Below are positions 1-9,235 of a DNA stretch of 64,000 bases, piece by piece. This DNA comes from JAWVYT01 sp964605205 (GTDB lineage: Bacteria > Gemmatimonadota > Gemmatimonadetes > Longimicrobiales > RSA9): the NCBI GenBank assembly GCA_964605205.1, contig CAZSBL010000003.1, positions 1-64,000 on the forward strand, given 5' to 3'. The notes under the pieces are model-generated. The model was not told the origin of the DNA, made no database searches, and worked only from the letters and a program-made list of their open reading frames with translations. Both the position numbers and the translations under genes were made by a program. The stretch's first letter is position 1. The number at the start of each line of letters is the position of its first letter.

Positions 1-1066
1 CCTCGTCGATGACGGCCTTCTCCTCGTGCGGGCACGTCTTCATGGACGCCATCTCGCCGCACTGGAAGCAGTAGAAGGTCCAGTCCATCTTCAGCGGCTG
101 CGTGAGGAGCGCGCCCTCGGGCAGCTCGTTGAAGATCTCGTGGGCGTCGAACGGCCCGTAGTAGTCACCCACGCCGGCGTGGTCACGCCCGACGATCAGG
201 TGCGAGCAGCCGTAGTTCTGGCGGAAGAGCGCGTGCAGCAGCGCCTCCCGGGGCCCTGCGTAGCGCATGTCGAGCGGGTAGCCGCCCTGCACCACGCGCT
301 CGGGCCGGAAGTAGCCGTCCACGAGGGCCTGGATGCACTTCACCCGCGTATCCGCCGGGATGTCGCCGGGCTTCAGCGCGCCCAGCAGCTGATGGATATA
401 GACCCCGTCCGTCACCTCGATGGCCGTCTTGGCCAGGTAGGCGTGGGAGTTGTGCATCGGGTTGCGCAGCTGGAGCGCGGCCACCGTGTTCCAGCCCCGT
501 TCCTCGAAGATGGCCCGGGCATCGGTCGGCCGCTGATAGATCCCGGCGAACTCCGACGGGAACGGGCCCTCGCTCAGGACCTGGATCGGGCCGGCCACGT
601 TCACCGCCCGCTGGTCCATGACCTTGGCCACACCGGGGTGCTCGAGATCGGTGGTCTTGAAGACCTCCTTGCACTCGAGTTCCTTGTCGATGGTGTACTT
701 CTCCTCGACCGTGAGGATGGCCATGATGTCGCCCGAATCCTCGTCGAAGAGGGTGACCTCCTCGCCGATCTCCAGCTCTTCGGCCACTTCTTCGGTCACC
801 GAGAAGGTCACCGGGATCGGCCAGAAGGTGCCGTCGCTCATCTGCATGTCGACGACCGAGCCCTTCCAGTCATCGTGGCCCATGAACCCTTCCAGCGGCG
901 TGAACCCGCCGATCCCCATCATGATGGTGTCCCCGACCTCCCGGGACGTCATGGGGAGCTTGCGGAGGGTCTCCGCTTTTTCCTGTGCGCCCTCGAGCTC
1001 CTCGCCCTCCAGCAGAAGGGGCTTGAGCACCCTGTCCTTGCCGTGCGGCTTCACCAGTTGCGACAT
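1..1066 (-). CDS. sat: Sulfate adenylyltransferase (ATP sulfurylase), C-terminus cut by window edge
   Basis: Converts sulfate and ATP to APS and pyrophosphate, or makes ATP from APS in the reverse direction; it is cytoplasmic. The frame is open from ATG at 1066 to the left edge, about 355 residues. The nucleotide-binding motif QLRNPMHNSH is present about halfway, followed by GRDHAGVGDYYG, both diagnostic of the dissimilatory/homo-oligomeric Sat family (usually about 400 aa). A Cys-rich stretch near the cut end (CFQCGEM, then a second Cys) resembles the zinc site of thermophilic and sulfate-reducer Sat. It is the last gene of the apr-qmo operon, 75 bp after qmoC. Family assignment is firm; whether it runs forward or in reverse cannot be read from sequence. 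Confidence 0.96.
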   Translation of the reverse strand, partial: MSQLVKPHGKDRVLKPLLLEGEELEGAQEKAETLRKLPMTSREVGDTIMMGIGGFTPLEGFMGHDDWKGSVVDMQMSDGTFWPIPVTFSVTEEVAEELEIGEEVTLFDEDSGDIMAILTVEEKYTIDKELECKEVFKTTDLEHPGVAKVMDQRAVNVAGPIQVLSEGPFPSEFAGIYQRPTDARAIFEERGWNTVAALQLRNPMHNSHAYLAKTAIEVTDGVYIHQLLGALKPGDIPADTRVKCIQALVDGYFRPERVVQGGYPLDMRYAGPREALLHALFRQNYGCSHLIVGRDHAGVGDYYGPFDAHEIFNELPEGALLTQPLKMDWTFYCFQCGEMASMKTCPHEEKAVIDE

Positions 1067-1141
1067 AGCTCCATTCCTCTTTCCAGCCGTTGTTCGGCGT
1101 CAGTTGTCCGGCCACCGCCATCTGCGGCGCCGGGTCCACTC

Positions 1142-2455
1142 TCATACCTGGGTTGTGGCCAGCTCCTCTTCGGCGGCGTCCGGAGCCGCCGACTCGTCCG
1201 GCACGGGCTCGTCTGCGGGCGGCGCGGCGATGGTCACGATCTCACCGTCCTCCCCCGGTAAGTGCTTCACGCGCGCGTGGGGGACGCGACCGGTCATGGC
1301 GGCGTACGTCATGGCCAGTGTGCGATACCACATGTGCGCGAACTTCGAATAGGGCAGGTAGACCAGGAGCCCGAAGACCAGCACGAGGTGCACGAAGTAG
1401 ACGGCGTACGCCGCGTACTCGTACGCGCCCATGGCCTCGGGCGTGACGGTGAACCGGAACGCCTGTGTGGCGAAGCCGGTCACACCCACCCAGAAGATCA
1501 GCCAGACGAAGACCCAGTCGAACGAGGTGCTCTGGTGCTTCTGGTCCGTCGCCCTGATCCGGTCCCAGATGGCCTTCCCGGAGCCCACCACCAGGATGAG
1601 CCCGCCGAGATTGGCCAGGATCTTCATGGGGTGGCTCATGTTGAACGGGTACATGGACTCGACGCCCAGTCCCGGCATGATGTAGAGGTCCACCACCGCC
1701 CAGACGGTAACCACGAAGAGCGCCAGGAAGCCGTAGAACACCATGAGGTGAGACACCCGGCGCTGTTTCTGGTCTCCGCAGTACCCGAACTTCCGATGCG
1801 AGAAGATGTCACCCAGCACGTTCATCAGGCTGGGCAGGAACCCGCGCTCGGGTGCCGGGCGGCCCAGCGCTTCATCCTGGGCCCTCATCCCTTTCCAGAA
1901 CCGGATCAGGCCGACCACCAGCCCGGCGAAAGCCAGGAGGGTGAACCCGGTGTAGAACCCGATCAGGAGCCAGTGGGGGAAGAACTCGGCGTAGAACGCG
2001 TCGTGGCCACCGTGGATCCCCAGGGCCGCGGCCAGCGGGTCACGGACCAGCAGCGCCGCCGCGAGCAGGAGCGCCGGGACCAGGACCAGCATGATCGGCG
2101 TGGCCCGGACCGAGTTGACCCAACGGGCCACGGCGTTCGGGACGGCGAAGTGCTGGATGGTCTGGTGGCGGATCGCCGCCAGCACGTCACCCGGCCGGGC
2201 GCCGCGGGGGCAGCGCTGCGAGCAGTCGTTGCACTGGTGGCAGAGCCAGATGTCCGGATCGTTCACCAGGCGGTCCTTCAGCCCCCACTGGGCCCAGTGC
2301 ATCTCCTTCCTCGGGAAGGCGTGGGCCTCGCACGCCAGCTCGCACACCACGGAGCAGGTGGCGCACTGATAGCACTTCTTCAGGTCGCCCCCGCCCGACG
2401 CGATGACGGCGTCGACGAACTCCCGATCCGGATTCAGCGACAGTGCCTCGGGCAT
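1142..2455 (-). CDS. qmoC: QmoC, membrane subunit of the quinone-interacting oxidoreductase
   Basis: Membrane anchor of QmoABC, which exchanges electrons between menaquinone and APS reductase. The protein has 437 aa. The N-terminal HdrC-like part carries two [4Fe-4S] motifs, C28-x2-C-x2-C-x3-C38 and C72-x2-C-x2-C-x3-CP83. The rest (about 115-400) is a multi-helix HdrE/NarI-like cytochrome b domain, so this is the usual HdrC-HdrE fusion of QmoC. A Shine-Dalgarno-like GAGG precedes the ATG at 2455, and qmoB ends only 7 bp upstream. The C-terminal tail is acidic and Pro/Ala-rich, with no recognisable domain. Confidence 0.95.
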   Translation of the reverse strand: MPEALSLNPDREFVDAVIASGGGDLKKCYQCATCSVVCELACEAHAFPRKEMHWAQWGLKDRLVNDPDIWLCHQCNDCSQRCPRGARPGDVLAAIRHQTIQHFAVPNAVARWVNSVRATPIMLVLVPALLLAAALLVRDPLAAALGIHGGHDAFYAEFFPHWLLIGFYTGFTLLAFAGLVVGLIRFWKGMRAQDEALGRPAPERGFLPSLMNVLGDIFSHRKFGYCGDQKQRRVSHLMVFYGFLALFVVTVWAVVDLYIMPGLGVESMYPFNMSHPMKILANLGGLILVVGSGKAIWDRIRATDQKHQSTSFDWVFVWLIFWVGVTGFATQAFRFTVTPEAMGAYEYAAYAVYFVHLVLVFGLLVYLPYSKFAHMWYRTLAMTYAAMTGRVPHARVKHLPGEDGEIVTIAAPPADEPVPDESAAPDAAEEELATTQV

Positions 2456-2462
2456 GGTATCC

Positions 2463-4715
2463 TCACATTCCCTTGAACGGATTCAGGCCGACCATATCGA
2501 TCTCCTCGGCGAACTCGTCGATGATCTCCGGCAGCCGGTGATACTGGTCGATGGGCAGCTGCTCAACCCGGACCCGCTCCTCCTCCAGCGCCAGCTGCTG
2601 GAGCTTCTCCCGCACGTTCTTGCTGCGGGTCTCCATGAGCTCGCTGCCCTGGATGTAGTGGCACTGGTAATCCTCCCCCGAGCGGCAGCCGATGAGCAGC
2701 ACGCCGTCGTAGCCCCGGGAGAAGGCGTCGTTGAGCCAGATCACGTTGATCGAGCCCAGGCAGCGGACGGGCACGAACCGGATGTAGGCCGAGTGCCGGA
2801 TCCGGTTGAGCCCCGCCGCGTCCAGCGCCGGGTAGGCGTCGTTCTCGCACAGGAAGCCGAGCAGCCGCGGCTTCTCGTCCCACTCGTCCGGGATGTGGAC
2901 GGCCTTGATCATCGACGAGACGATCTCCGGCGAGTAGTCATCGAAGGAGATGATCCGCTCCGGGCACGCACCCATGCAGATCCCGCAGCGCCGGCAGCGC
3001 AGCGGGTTCGGCTTCGGCGTCCCCTTCTCGTCTTCGTTGAGCGTGCCGAACGGGCACTCCTCCGTGCACCGCTTGCACTGGGTGCAGCGCTGGAGCGCGA
3101 ACTCCGGGTGCGACATGTCACCCCAGCGCGGGTGCACCGTCTCGCCCTTCGCGGCCAGGTCCACCGTCTGCATGGCCTTCAGCGCCGCGCCCGAACCGTC
3201 CTCGCGGGCGGTGAGGGAGTCCTGGGGCGCCCGGAGGGTCCCGGCCGCGTAGATCCCGGTGCGGCGGGTCTCGTACGGGAAGCAGATGAAGTGGGAGTCG
3301 GGGAAGTCGTACTTGAGGACGGGCAGGTCCGGTCCCTGGCGGTAGCCCAGGTTGAGGATCTCCTCACCCTCGAGGTGCTTCAGCTCTTCGACGGTCTCCT
3401 TCGCCGCCTCGAGCTGGGCGCCGGCCTCGTCCTTCTCGATGATCTTCTTCGCGTCGATGAACTTGCGGATCTTCTCGCCGTCGGCGGAGCGGGGCACCAT
3501 CCCGGTGGCCAGGACCACCATGTCGGCCTCGACCTCGATGGCGTCCCCGAGGAGCGAGTTCTCGCCGTGGACCACCAGCGCGTCGCCCTTCGGCGTAACG
3601 CCCGTCACGTCCACCTTGGTGAAGAAGATGCCCGGATCCTCCTGCGCCCGGCGGTAGAGCTCCTCGTACTGTCCGGGCGTCCGGATGTCCTTGTAGAGGA
3701 CGTAGACCTCGGCGTCCGGGTTCATCTCCCGGGCCATGAGCGCCTGCTTGATGCTCACCCGGCAGCAGACCGCCGAGCAGTACGGCAGGTGATCCTGGTC
3801 GCGGGAGCCGGCGCACTGGATGAACGCGATCCGCTTCGGCGCCGCGTCATCGCCGGGCCGCTTGATCTCGCCGGCCGTGACCATCTCCTCCATCTGGACG
3901 TTGGTCACCACGTTCGGAGAGGCGCCGTATCCGAGGTGGTCGAGCCGGGAGGCGTCGTACGGCTTCCAGCCCGTGGCCTGGACGATAGCGCCCACGCGGA
4001 GGCTGGTGTCCCCGGCGCCGTTCCCGTTCAGCTCCACGTCGAACTGACCGGGCTGCCCGGTGACCTTGCCGACGGTGGTGGCGGTGTGGACCGTGATCCG
4101 GTCGTCACCCATGACCTGGGCCACCTGCTCCGCCACGTCAGAGGTCTCCACCTCGCGGTACGGCGGCCGGTGCTGGAGCTGGCGGCCGAACCGGCTCATC
4201 CAGCCGCCGAGCTCGGCCTCCTTTTCCACCAGCACCACGGCGTGTCCGGCCCGGGCGGCATCGAGGGCCGCGGCCATTCCGGAGACGCCGCCACCCACTA
4301 CCATCACCGTCTTGTCGACCTCCTCTTCCACCGGTACCGGGATCTTCGCCTTCTCGGCCCGGACCAGCCCCATGCGGAGGTAGTCCTCCGCCATCATCTG
4401 GGTGTCCTCGTCGTTGGGCTCGTGGCTCCACACCACGTGCTCGCGGAGGTTCACCCGCTCGGTCTGGACCCCATCGAAGGTGAAGGCGTCGGCCATGACC
4501 CGGGGCGAGCACGCCCCCACCACCACCGTGTTCACACCCTCGTCACGGATATCGGCGCTGATCAGCTCCCGGCCGGCATCCCCGCACAGGCAGTCGTGCT
4601 CCCGGCAGATCTCGACGTCGAACTCGTCGGTGACCACGTCGCCCAGCGCGGCTAGGTCCAGCGAGGCCCCGATATCACACCCACCACAGACGTATACAGC
4701 GGTCTTCTTTTCCAC
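2463..4715 (-). CDS. qmoB: QmoB, HdrA-like flavoprotein with MvhD-like C-terminus
   Basis: Flavin and iron-sulfur subunit of the Qmo complex, peripheral on the cytoplasmic side, probably contacting AprBA. I chose the GTG at 4715 (product VEKKTAVYVCGG..., 750 aa) because GGGGAG lies at 4725-4730 and only 4 bp separate it from the qmoA stop. An in-frame ATG at 4832 would overlap qmoA and add a low-complexity tail. Order: HdrA N-terminal Cys motif (about 8-45), FAD-binding VVGGGVSGMAAA (near 120), two ferredoxin motifs CTQCKRCTEECP and CRRCGICMGACP (near 535-580), and an MvhD-like domain with FLCENDAYP to the end. The length matches known QmoB. Confidence 0.95.
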   Translation of the reverse strand: MEKKTAVYVCGGCDIGASLDLAALGDVVTDEFDVEICREHDCLCGDAGRELISADIRDEGVNTVVVGACSPRVMADAFTFDGVQTERVNLREHVVWSHEPNDEDTQMMAEDYLRMGLVRAEKAKIPVPVEEEVDKTVMVVGGGVSGMAAALDAARAGHAVVLVEKEAELGGWMSRFGRQLQHRPPYREVETSDVAEQVAQVMGDDRITVHTATTVGKVTGQPGQFDVELNGNGAGDTSLRVGAIVQATGWKPYDASRLDHLGYGASPNVVTNVQMEEMVTAGEIKRPGDDAAPKRIAFIQCAGSRDQDHLPYCSAVCCRVSIKQALMAREMNPDAEVYVLYKDIRTPGQYEELYRRAQEDPGIFFTKVDVTGVTPKGDALVVHGENSLLGDAIEVEADMVVLATGMVPRSADGEKIRKFIDAKKIIEKDEAGAQLEAAKETVEELKHLEGEEILNLGYRQGPDLPVLKYDFPDSHFICFPYETRRTGIYAAGTLRAPQDSLTAREDGSGAALKAMQTVDLAAKGETVHPRWGDMSHPEFALQRCTQCKRCTEECPFGTLNEDEKGTPKPNPLRCRRCGICMGACPERIISFDDYSPEIVSSMIKAVHIPDEWDEKPRLLGFLCENDAYPALDAAGLNRIRHSAYIRFVPVRCLGSINVIWLNDAFSRGYDGVLLIGCRSGEDYQCHYIQGSELMETRSKNVREKLQQLALEEERVRVEQLPIDQYHRLPEIIDEFAEEIDMVGLNPFKGM

Positions 4716-4719
4716 GGCT

Positions 4720-6018
4720 CTACTCCCCGGCTTCGGCCGCAACAGGCTGCAGGTCGGCGGGCTCCTGGCCGCCGGCGAACGCGAGGGCCTTGGCGGCCGC
4801 CGCGGTCGCGTCTCGCACACAGGTCGCCACATCGGTCGGTCGCTTCGCGCAGCCCACCGGGTAGAGCCCGGCCCGCTGCTCGGGGACCAAGAACCCGAAG
4901 TCGTCGATGGCGAGCCCGCCCTCCATCTCCGTCTCCCCCAGGTCGGTGGGGATCATCCCCGTGGCCAGGACCACCAGGTCGACGGTCTTCCGGACCCGGT
5001 CGCCCGAGAGCGTGTCCTCGGCCTCGACCTCGAGACCGTCCCCGTGCTGCGTGACCTTCGCGACCTTGCCCTTCACCAGCTCCAGCTTCTCGTCCTGCTC
5101 CGAGGCCTGGAGGAAATCCTCCAGACGGCCCGGCGCCCTGAGGTCGATGTAGAAGACGGTGATCTCGGCATCCGGGTAGCGCTCCCGCACGTAGCGGGAC
5201 TGCTTCAGCGAGGCGAGGCAGCAGACGCCCGAGCACTGGGGGAAGTAGTTCTCGTCGCGGGAGCCCGCGCACTGGACGAAGGCCACCGAGCGGATCGGCT
5301 CGCCGTTCGACGGGCGCGTGACGTCCCCCTTCGTGGGGCCCGACGGCGCCGCCAGCCGCTCCATCATGACGTTGGTGATGATGTCCGGGTGCGTCCCGAA
5401 ACCGAGCCCCTTGAACCGGCTCGCGTCGGGCGGGGCCCACCCCGTCGCCCAGATCACCGACTGGACCGGGAACTCCTCCGTCTCCGGCTCCATGCCCAGG
5501 TCGATGGCGTCGTACGGGCACGCGTCCACGCACTTCCCACACTCCTCGCCCAGGCACGCGTCGCCGTCGATCACGTAGCGGAATGGATACGCCATGTCGA
5601 ACGGCAGGTAGACGGCCCTGGTGGTGCCCATCCCCAGATTGAAGGCGTCGGGTCGCTCCTCCGGACACACCTCCACGCAGTCACCGCACGCCGTGCAGTT
5701 GCCCTTTACGTAGCGCGGCCGCTTCTCGATGGTGGCCACGTAGCTGCCCGGCCCACCGGTGACCGACTTCACCTCGGCCTGCGTCATGACCCGGATCCGC
5801 GGGCTCGTCTTCACCCGGCGGAGGTTGATCTCGAGGCCACACGTCGGCGGGCAGAGCTTCGGGAAGTACTGGTTGGAGCGGGCGACCCGTCCCCCGAGGA
5901 ACGGCTCCTTCTCCACCAGCACCACCTCCGCCCCGCCTTCCGAGGCCTCGACCGCGGCCGTGATCCCGCTGATGCCGCCGCCGACCACCAGGACCTTCCC
6001 TGCACCGTTTCCGTTCAT
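4720..6018 (-). CDS. qmoA: QmoA, HdrA-like flavoprotein
   Basis: FAD subunit of the Qmo complex, 432 aa. It starts with a Rossmann motif, KVLVVGGGISGITAA, followed by the FLGGRVARSNQYFPK region and the Cys pair CPPTCG typical of HdrA/QmoA. Two ferredoxin-like motifs follow near 110-165 (CTACGDCVEVCPEE and CLGEECGKCVDACP), then a second nucleotide-binding part. It lacks the C-terminal MvhD domain of qmoB, as expected. ATG at 6018 is 2 bp past the stop of the upstream YkgJ gene, so it is translationally tight with it. It belongs to the aprBA-qmoABC-sat operon. Confidence 0.95.
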   Translation of the reverse strand: MNGNGAGKVLVVGGGISGITAAVEASEGGAEVVLVEKEPFLGGRVARSNQYFPKLCPPTCGLEINLRRVKTSPRIRVMTQAEVKSVTGGPGSYVATIEKRPRYVKGNCTACGDCVEVCPEERPDAFNLGMGTTRAVYLPFDMAYPFRYVIDGDACLGEECGKCVDACPYDAIDLGMEPETEEFPVQSVIWATGWAPPDASRFKGLGFGTHPDIITNVMMERLAAPSGPTKGDVTRPSNGEPIRSVAFVQCAGSRDENYFPQCSGVCCLASLKQSRYVRERYPDAEITVFYIDLRAPGRLEDFLQASEQDEKLELVKGKVAKVTQHGDGLEVEAEDTLSGDRVRKTVDLVVLATGMIPTDLGETEMEGGLAIDDFGFLVPEQRAGLYPVGCAKRPTDVATCVRDATAAAAKALAFAGGQEPADLQPVAAEAGE

Positions 6019-6020
6019 CG

Positions 6021-6905
6021 CTACTCTCCCTGCGCAGCCTTCCCGGCCCGCCGGTTCTCGATGATCCCTTCCTCCAGCCGCTCCTGCGCCGCCTCCATCG
6101 CCTCCTCACGCATCCGCATGGTCGCCTCGCGGAAGAGCGCGAAGCGGAGCCAGTGGAAGCCGAAGCGGAGCAGCGCTTCGTCGCTGTAGCGCATCTCCTC
6201 GACCTGGTCCTCGTCCACGTAGAACTTCTCCAGCAGCGAGCTGTTGAAGACGAAGCTGCGGAACCGGTCCAGGTCGTACATGGCGGTGTAGAACATCTGG
6301 AGCCGCTCCGGCGAGAGCTGGCCGCCGTTCTGGAAGAACTCGTGCAGCGTCAGCTCCTTGTACATCTCGCCCCAGCGGTCGTACTCATCCACGCCCTGGT
6401 CGTCCATCCACTCGCGGACGGTCCACTCGTGGGGCTCATCGAACCCCTGGCAGCCGTCCTCCCGCAGCAGGTAGTAGAACCGCTCGCCGCGCCACCCATC
6501 CTCGGTGTCCTGACTCGCGGCCAGCCCCACCGGGTACATCCGGCACGGCCACGGCCGGTCTTCGTAGATCGAGCAGCCGCCCGCCTCCACGAACGGACAG
6601 CTCTTCTCCTCGTCGTCGCTCATCTTCAGGAGCACCACCGGCGTCTGCATCTCCTTGTTCACGGGGAGCAGCGCGTACTTCTCCAGGAACTCGGTGGAGC
6701 CTATCCCCAGACGGTTCCGTATCCGGAGCACGTCGTAGGGCGATAGGAAGATGTTGACGTCGCTACAACAGTGGTTGAAACAACTCACCCCCGGATGGCA
6801 GCCGAAACAGAACGTGTCGTCGGGGCCAAGGCGGGGGTGATCCTCTATGATCCGCTCCTGGAGCGGGATCGGATCGCGGGCAGGCGTCTCCACAGCGTCG
6901 CTCAT
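6021..6905 (-). CDS. YkgJ-family cysteine-cluster protein
   Basis: Probable Zn- or Fe-binding cytoplasmic protein of the YkgJ family, 294 aa, function unknown. The cysteine cluster is C33-x2-C36-x5-C42-x3-CC47, and a second part, CPFVEAGGCSIYEDRPWPCR, is the usual C-x(n)-C-x(n)-P-x-CR-x-YP block of the family. ATG 6905 is chosen because AGGAGG lies just upstream and it shares an ATGA overlap with the preceding zinc-ribbon gene. A longer in-frame upstream extension is out-of-character sequence. Position between aprA and qmoA suggests a role in maturation or docking of APS reductase or Qmo clusters; that is inference. Confidence 0.82.
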   Translation of the reverse strand: MSDAVETPARDPIPLQERIIEDHPRLGPDDTFCFGCHPGVSCFNHCCSDVNIFLSPYDVLRIRNRLGIGSTEFLEKYALLPVNKEMQTPVVLLKMSDDEEKSCPFVEAGGCSIYEDRPWPCRMYPVGLAASQDTEDGWRGERFYYLLREDGCQGFDEPHEWTVREWMDDQGVDEYDRWGEMYKELTLHEFFQNGGQLSPERLQMFYTAMYDLDRFRSFVFNSSLLEKFYVDEDQVEEMRYSDEALLRFGFHWLRFALFREATMRMREEAMEAAQERLEEGIIENRRAGKAAQGE

Positions 6906-7195
6906 GTTTCCTCCTGGTCGTCTTCTATGATCATCTCGCGGGTGGCCTTGGCCGACCACACGGGGATCATGAGCGCTGCGTCCTGCCCCGGGTTGTACGC
7001 GTAGCGGTACGAGGCCTTCTGCTTGTACTCTTCCTCCATCCAGCGCCAGCCGTCGATGTAGTAGGAGCACTCGTCGTTGAAGCAGACGTAGAAGTACTCC
7101 GCCGACCAGCTCGCCCCGTCCGGCACCTCCCACTTCTTGAGGCGCGCACCGCAATGCGGACAGGTTGTCTGTCGCTCATCCATGACAGCATCCAT
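6902..7195 (-). CDS. Small zinc-ribbon (ogr/Delta-like) protein in the apr-qmo operon
   Basis: 97-aa soluble protein with paired cysteines C12-x2-C15 and C38-x4-C43, an ogr/Delta-like zinc ribbon with an aromatic-rich middle (YFYVCFNDECSYYIDGW). The C-terminal half contains no recognised domain. It overlaps the YkgJ start by 4 bp (ATGA) and starts 68 bp after aprA, so it is part of the operon. GAAGGGG lies about 11 bp before ATG 7195; an internal ATG at 7183 is less well placed. Function is unknown; a small accessory or assembly factor for APS reductase is a guess from context. Confidence 0.75.
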   Translation of the reverse strand: MDAVMDERQTTCPHCGARLKKWEVPDGASWSAEYFYVCFNDECSYYIDGWRWMEEEYKQKASYRYAYNPGQDAALMIPVWSAKATREMIIEDDQEET

Positions 7196-7263
7196 GAAAC
7201 GTGACCCCCTTCATTGACGGGTGTGGGGCGCGCGCCCGGAGGGCACGCGCCCCTGTTCCCGGT

Positions 7264-9183
7264 TTAGTGCGCCGTAGCCAGCTTCGGCGACTCTTCGGTG
7301 ATGTACTTCACCGGGCGCTTGATCATCTCCCAGCTTCCGGACTCACGGTCGAGCTTCGTGTTGACGAAAGCCAACCAGTTCTCGTTGTCCATGCTGGGCT
7401 TGTCGGCCCGGAAGTAGTAGCCCGGCCAGCGCGTCTCCTCCCGGAAGAGGATCGAGTTGACGTGGACCTCACCCTGGTACATGCGGTGTACGGACTCCCA
7501 CGCGCGCATCAGCTCGTGGAGGTTCTCGGCCCCCAGGTTCTCGGCGTCTTCCTTGAGGAAGTCGAGCAGCTCCTGACCCTTCTCGAGGAGCTTGTCGTTC
7601 GTCGTGAACTGGGCCGAAACGCCACCGGCGTACTCGTCCATGATCTTCTGCAGCCGATACATGAACTGCTCGGGGCGGATGTAGCTCGGGTTGATGTCCG
7701 GATCCGTGGTCTCGTCCTTGTGCTCCTCGAACATGACGAGGGGCTTCAGGATCTTCGCCTTCAGATTCTCCACCTGCGCGTCGTCCACGTTCGGCGCCTG
7801 GTTGTTGTCGAGGACGTAATTGACCATCGACTTCCCGGCGATCCGACCTTCCGTGAACGAGCCGGAGGAGAACTTGTGGCTGGAGGCACCCACCGCGTCT
7901 CCGGCGGCGAACAGACCGTCCACCGTGGTCATGTTCGTGTAGCCCCAGAAGTACTCATCCTTCGTCTCGTCGGTCTGCAGGTCCTCGGGACCGCTGACCC
8001 AGGCACCGTTGGCGCCCGAATGCGAGCCGATGAAGTACGGATCGCAGGCCATGATCTCCGACGGCTTCTTCTCGGGCTCGACGTTCGTCGCCGCCCACAG
8101 AATCGCCTGGGAGATCGTCATGTCGAGGAAGTCCTCCCACGCCTCGGCCTCGAGCTCCTTCAGCTTCTTCTTCGCCGCCTTCTCGTCCTCCGCCTGGTCG
8201 GCGATCCGCTGAATCGCTTCGGCCGTCTGCATGTAGATCGGTGACTTCCCGTCCATCACGTCCAGCATCATCAGCCAGTTGCGGATGTTCGCCGGACGCG
8301 GCTTGACCTTGCCGTACGGCTCCCACTTGTCGAGTTCGTACTCGTTCTCCTTCATGTACATGCCGCCGTACGCGTTCGTCGCCTGGCTCTTGAAGAGCAG
8401 GAACCACGCGCCCACCGGGCCGTACGCATCCTTGAAGCGAACGGGGATGAAGCGGACCTCCTGACAGGTCTGCTCGGCACCCGCGTACGCCGTGAAGTAC
8501 GTGCTGGCGCCCGAGTTGAACGGCGGGTACCACGAGCGGCCGAAGCCCTCACCCGTCGAACGAGGCTTGAAGACGTGCACAGCGCCGCCCATGGCGGCCA
8601 TCACGGCCTTGGCCTTGAACACGTACACCTTGTTCTCACGCACGCTGAACCCGATGGCTCCCACGCACTTGTCGCCGTCCATCAGCGGGTGCGTGATGAA
8701 GACGCGCTCGAAGTACTCGCCGCCGGCATCCGCCAGCGCGTTCTTCGCCGCCTCCGCAACGATGACCTTGTAGCTCTCGCCGTTGATCATCAGCTGCCAG
8801 CGACCCTCGTGGACGTAGTTGCCTTCCTGGTCCTTCCAGATCGGCAGACCCCACTTCTCGAAGAGGTGCACCGAGTTGTCCACGTGGCGCGCGATATTCG
8901 CCACCAGATCCTCACGGGTGATCCCCATCAGGTCGTTGCGCACGTAGTCGCAGTAGTCCTTGAGGGTGTTCTTCCCGCTGTTCAGGTCCACGTACTGGTT
9001 GATGGCGCTCAGCCCCATGGCCACGGCGCCCGAACGATCCATGGCCGCCTTGTCCACCACCGTCACCTTCAGGCCGTGATCCTTCGCCCAGTACGAGGCC
9101 TCGACAGCCGCGCCGCACGCGGCCATCCCGCCTCCGCAAATCAGGAGGTCGGTGTCGACGACTACAGTCTCGAAGTCCTTCAT
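7264..9183 (-). CDS. aprA: Adenylylsulfate (APS) reductase alpha subunit
   Basis: FAD subunit that reduces APS to sulfite and AMP (or runs in reverse in sulfur oxidisers); cytoplasmic, dimer with AprB. It has 639 aa, within the family range. The N-terminal FAD-binding stretch LLICGGGMAACGAAVEA is at about 13-30. Family-typical blocks follow: MDRSGAVAMGLSAINQY, HLFEKWGLPIW, RWQLMINGESYK, and FNSGASTYFTAYAGAEQT near the substrate site. ATG 9183 lies 52 bp after the aprB stop. The next gene is a zinc-ribbon protein, not qmoA directly, a variant of the usual aprBA-qmo order. Confidence 0.97.
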   Translation of the reverse strand: MKDFETVVVDTDLLICGGGMAACGAAVEASYWAKDHGLKVTVVDKAAMDRSGAVAMGLSAINQYVDLNSGKNTLKDYCDYVRNDLMGITREDLVANIARHVDNSVHLFEKWGLPIWKDQEGNYVHEGRWQLMINGESYKVIVAEAAKNALADAGGEYFERVFITHPLMDGDKCVGAIGFSVRENKVYVFKAKAVMAAMGGAVHVFKPRSTGEGFGRSWYPPFNSGASTYFTAYAGAEQTCQEVRFIPVRFKDAYGPVGAWFLLFKSQATNAYGGMYMKENEYELDKWEPYGKVKPRPANIRNWLMMLDVMDGKSPIYMQTAEAIQRIADQAEDEKAAKKKLKELEAEAWEDFLDMTISQAILWAATNVEPEKKPSEIMACDPYFIGSHSGANGAWVSGPEDLQTDETKDEYFWGYTNMTTVDGLFAAGDAVGASSHKFSSGSFTEGRIAGKSMVNYVLDNNQAPNVDDAQVENLKAKILKPLVMFEEHKDETTDPDINPSYIRPEQFMYRLQKIMDEYAGGVSAQFTTNDKLLEKGQELLDFLKEDAENLGAENLHELMRAWESVHRMYQGEVHVNSILFREETRWPGYYFRADKPSMDNENWLAFVNTKLDRESGSWEMIKRPVKYITEESPKLATAH

Positions 9184-9235
9184 GTGTCCTTTCTCCTCGC
9201 TTGTCTTCCGCGTCGTTGGAGTAACCGTCTCCCGA

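Noticed and set aside
26..1261. 411-aa plus-strand frame at the left edge
   Set aside because: Antisense to sat, which has clear catalytic motifs on the minus strand.
2403..4655. 750-aa plus-strand frame opposite qmoB
   Set aside because: Shadow of a real gene: no family features, His/Arg/Leu-rich composition typical of antisense in high-GC DNA.
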